From positions 1-15,132 of the forward strand of contig CADCUU010000207.1 of the NCBI GenBank assembly GCA_902805995.1: a DNA stretch of 15,132 nucleotides. Reading direction: 5' to 3'. The translations under genes were made by a program, and so were the position numbers. The notes beneath the pieces are model-generated. The model saw only the letters and a program-made list of their open reading frames with translations, was not told the DNA's origin and did no database searches. Of the stretch, positions 14,290 through 15,132 are shown piece after piece (positions within the stretch are counted from its first letter, which is position 1; the number at the start of each line of letters is the position of its first letter). Source of the stretch: an uncultured Rubellimicrobium sp. (lineage in GTDB: Bacteria; Pseudomonadota; Alphaproteobacteria; Rhodobacterales; Rhodobacteraceae).

Positions 14290-15132
14290 AGGGCCGCCAC
14301 GAGCACCGCGAAGGCCAGCAGGATGCCCCAGGCGCGCCAGAGCACGCGGACCGAGGCCTCGACTTCGGGCGCGCCGATGGTCCTGCGGCCCTGGGGGTGG
14401 ACCCAGGGGTAGTCCCGCATCTCGCCGTGATAGGAGCGGGGGCCCGAGAGTGCCACGTCCAGAACGCGGGCCATCGCCGCCTCGGGCCAGCCCGCGTTGG
14501 GCGAGCGGTGGAGGCGCGCCTCGGTGATGATCGGGCGCCAGGGGCCGCGGGGCCCACAGAGCCAGATCAGCAGGGCCGACAGGCGCGCGGGGATGAGGTT
14601 CAGCAGGTCGTCGAAGCGTGCCGAGGCCCAGCCGAACGCCTCGTGCTGCGGGGTGCGGTGGCCGATCATGCTGTCGGCGGTGTTGACGACTTTGTAGGCC
14701 AGTAGCCCCGGCAGGCCCGCCACGGCGAACCAGAAGGCCGGGGCCACGATGCCGTCCGAGAAGTTCTCGGCCGCGGATTCGATGGCGGCGCGGGCGGTGG
14801 CGGATTCGTCGAGGGCGGCGGTGTCGCGGCCCACGATCATCGCGACGGCGCGGCGGCCCTCGCCCAGCGACATGCGCAGGCCCCGGGCGACGGCGGTGAC
14901 GTGGTCCGCGAGGGAGCGTTGCGCGAGGAGAATCGCGCCGACGATCACCTCGGCGAGCCCTCCCGGCAGGGCGACCAGCGCGAGGCCTAGGGCGATGGCC
15001 CCTGTCAGGAGGATTAGGAGCGCCAGCACCCCCATCGGGCGGGTGCGGTCGTTGAGGCGGCGGTCGGCCCAAGCGACGGTCCGACCCATTAGGACGGCAG
15101 GATGGGGCCAGCGGTCCCAGAGGGCGCGGGGC
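14286..15132 (-). CDS. cbiB: Adenosylcobinamide-phosphate synthase, CbiB/CobD (5' truncated by window)
   Basis: A membrane enzyme of cobalamin (vitamin B12) synthesis that attaches the aminopropanol arm to adenosylcobyric acid; it is named CobD in the aerobic-pathway literature of alphaproteobacteria. Family hallmarks are [29 protein letters not shown], and near the N-terminus [11 protein letters not shown]. That last motif lies upstream of the internal ATG at 15089, so the frame continues through the right edge and roughly 20 N-terminal residues are missing. About 281 residues are visible, with several hydrophobic segments. The gene is convergent with the monooxygenase gene, and their stop codons overlap. 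Confidence 0.92.
   Translation of the reverse strand, partial: PRALWDRWPHPAVLMGRTVAWADRRLNDRTRPMGVLALLILLTGAIALGLALVALPGGLAEVIVGAILLAQRSLADHVTAVARGLRMSLGEGRRAVAMIVGRDTAALDESATARAAIESAAENFSDGIVAPAFWFAVAGLPGLLAYKVVNTADSMIGHRTPQHEAFGWASARFDDLLNLIPARLSALLIWLCGPRGPWRPIITEARLHRSPNAGWPEAAMARVLDVALSGPRSYHGEMRDYPWVHPQGRRTIGAPEVEASVRVLWRAWGILLAFAVLVAAL

Noticed and set aside
13036-15072. Long minus-strand open frame covering the monooxygenase and cbiB regions
   Set aside because: It is a GC-rich shadow frame with Arg/Pro/Gly-rich nonsense; the real genes in that interval carry clear family motifs.

Overview
The window is GC-rich, densely packed bacterial chromosome, most likely from an alphaproteobacterium of the Rhodobacterales (Roseobacter/Rhodobacter type). 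The evidence is the form of the succinate dehydrogenase subunits, a split PreT/PreA dihydropyrimidine dehydrogenase, an HvrA-like H-NS protein, a DUF6455 protein behind an FnrL-type box, and the high G/C at third codon positions. The species assignment is inference; no rRNA or other marker gene is present. I see no phage, transposase, CRISPR array or tRNA.

Layout. (1) 2-1123: 3' part of a family GH4 alpha-galactosidase/alpha-glucosidase, ending in a strong UUCG-loop terminator (1150-1194). (2) 1308-6208: succinate dehydrogenase operon in the order sdhC-sdhD-sdhA-lipoprotein-periplasmic protein-sdhB-DUF429 protein. The two small exported proteins between sdhA and sdhB are the least understood part of this operon. 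(3) 6222-7361, minus strand: a DUF6455 cysteine-rich protein, preceded by a well-placed FNR/FnrL box (6635-6648), and purine nucleoside phosphorylase deoD. (4) About 7430-7998: some 570 bases with no gene I can recognise. (5) 8034-8384, minus strand: an H-NS/HvrA-family nucleoid protein with a hairpin behind it and several overlapping dyads in its leader. (6) 8614-9978: a short PlsB-like acyltransferase. (7) 10055-13235: a tightly coupled pyrimidine-reduction operon, preT-preA plus a DUF457/YdjM-like membrane protein, joined by stop/start overlaps. (8) 13300-14289: a luciferase-like flavin monooxygenase, whose stop codon overlaps that of (9) cbiB/cobD (cobalamin synthesis), which runs off the right end.

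How the genes work together. SdhCDAB is respiratory complex II, feeding succinate electrons to quinone. PreT and PreA together form a bacterial dihydropyrimidine dehydrogenase for uracil and thymine. DeoD salvages purine nucleosides. The remaining genes appear to be separate housekeeping units.

Most of the window is ordinary core genome. The observations most worth a second look are the two exported proteins inside the sdh operon, the oxygen-responsive promoter of the DUF6455 gene, the mutually exclusive hairpins in the H-NS leader, and the membrane protein translationally coupled to PreA.
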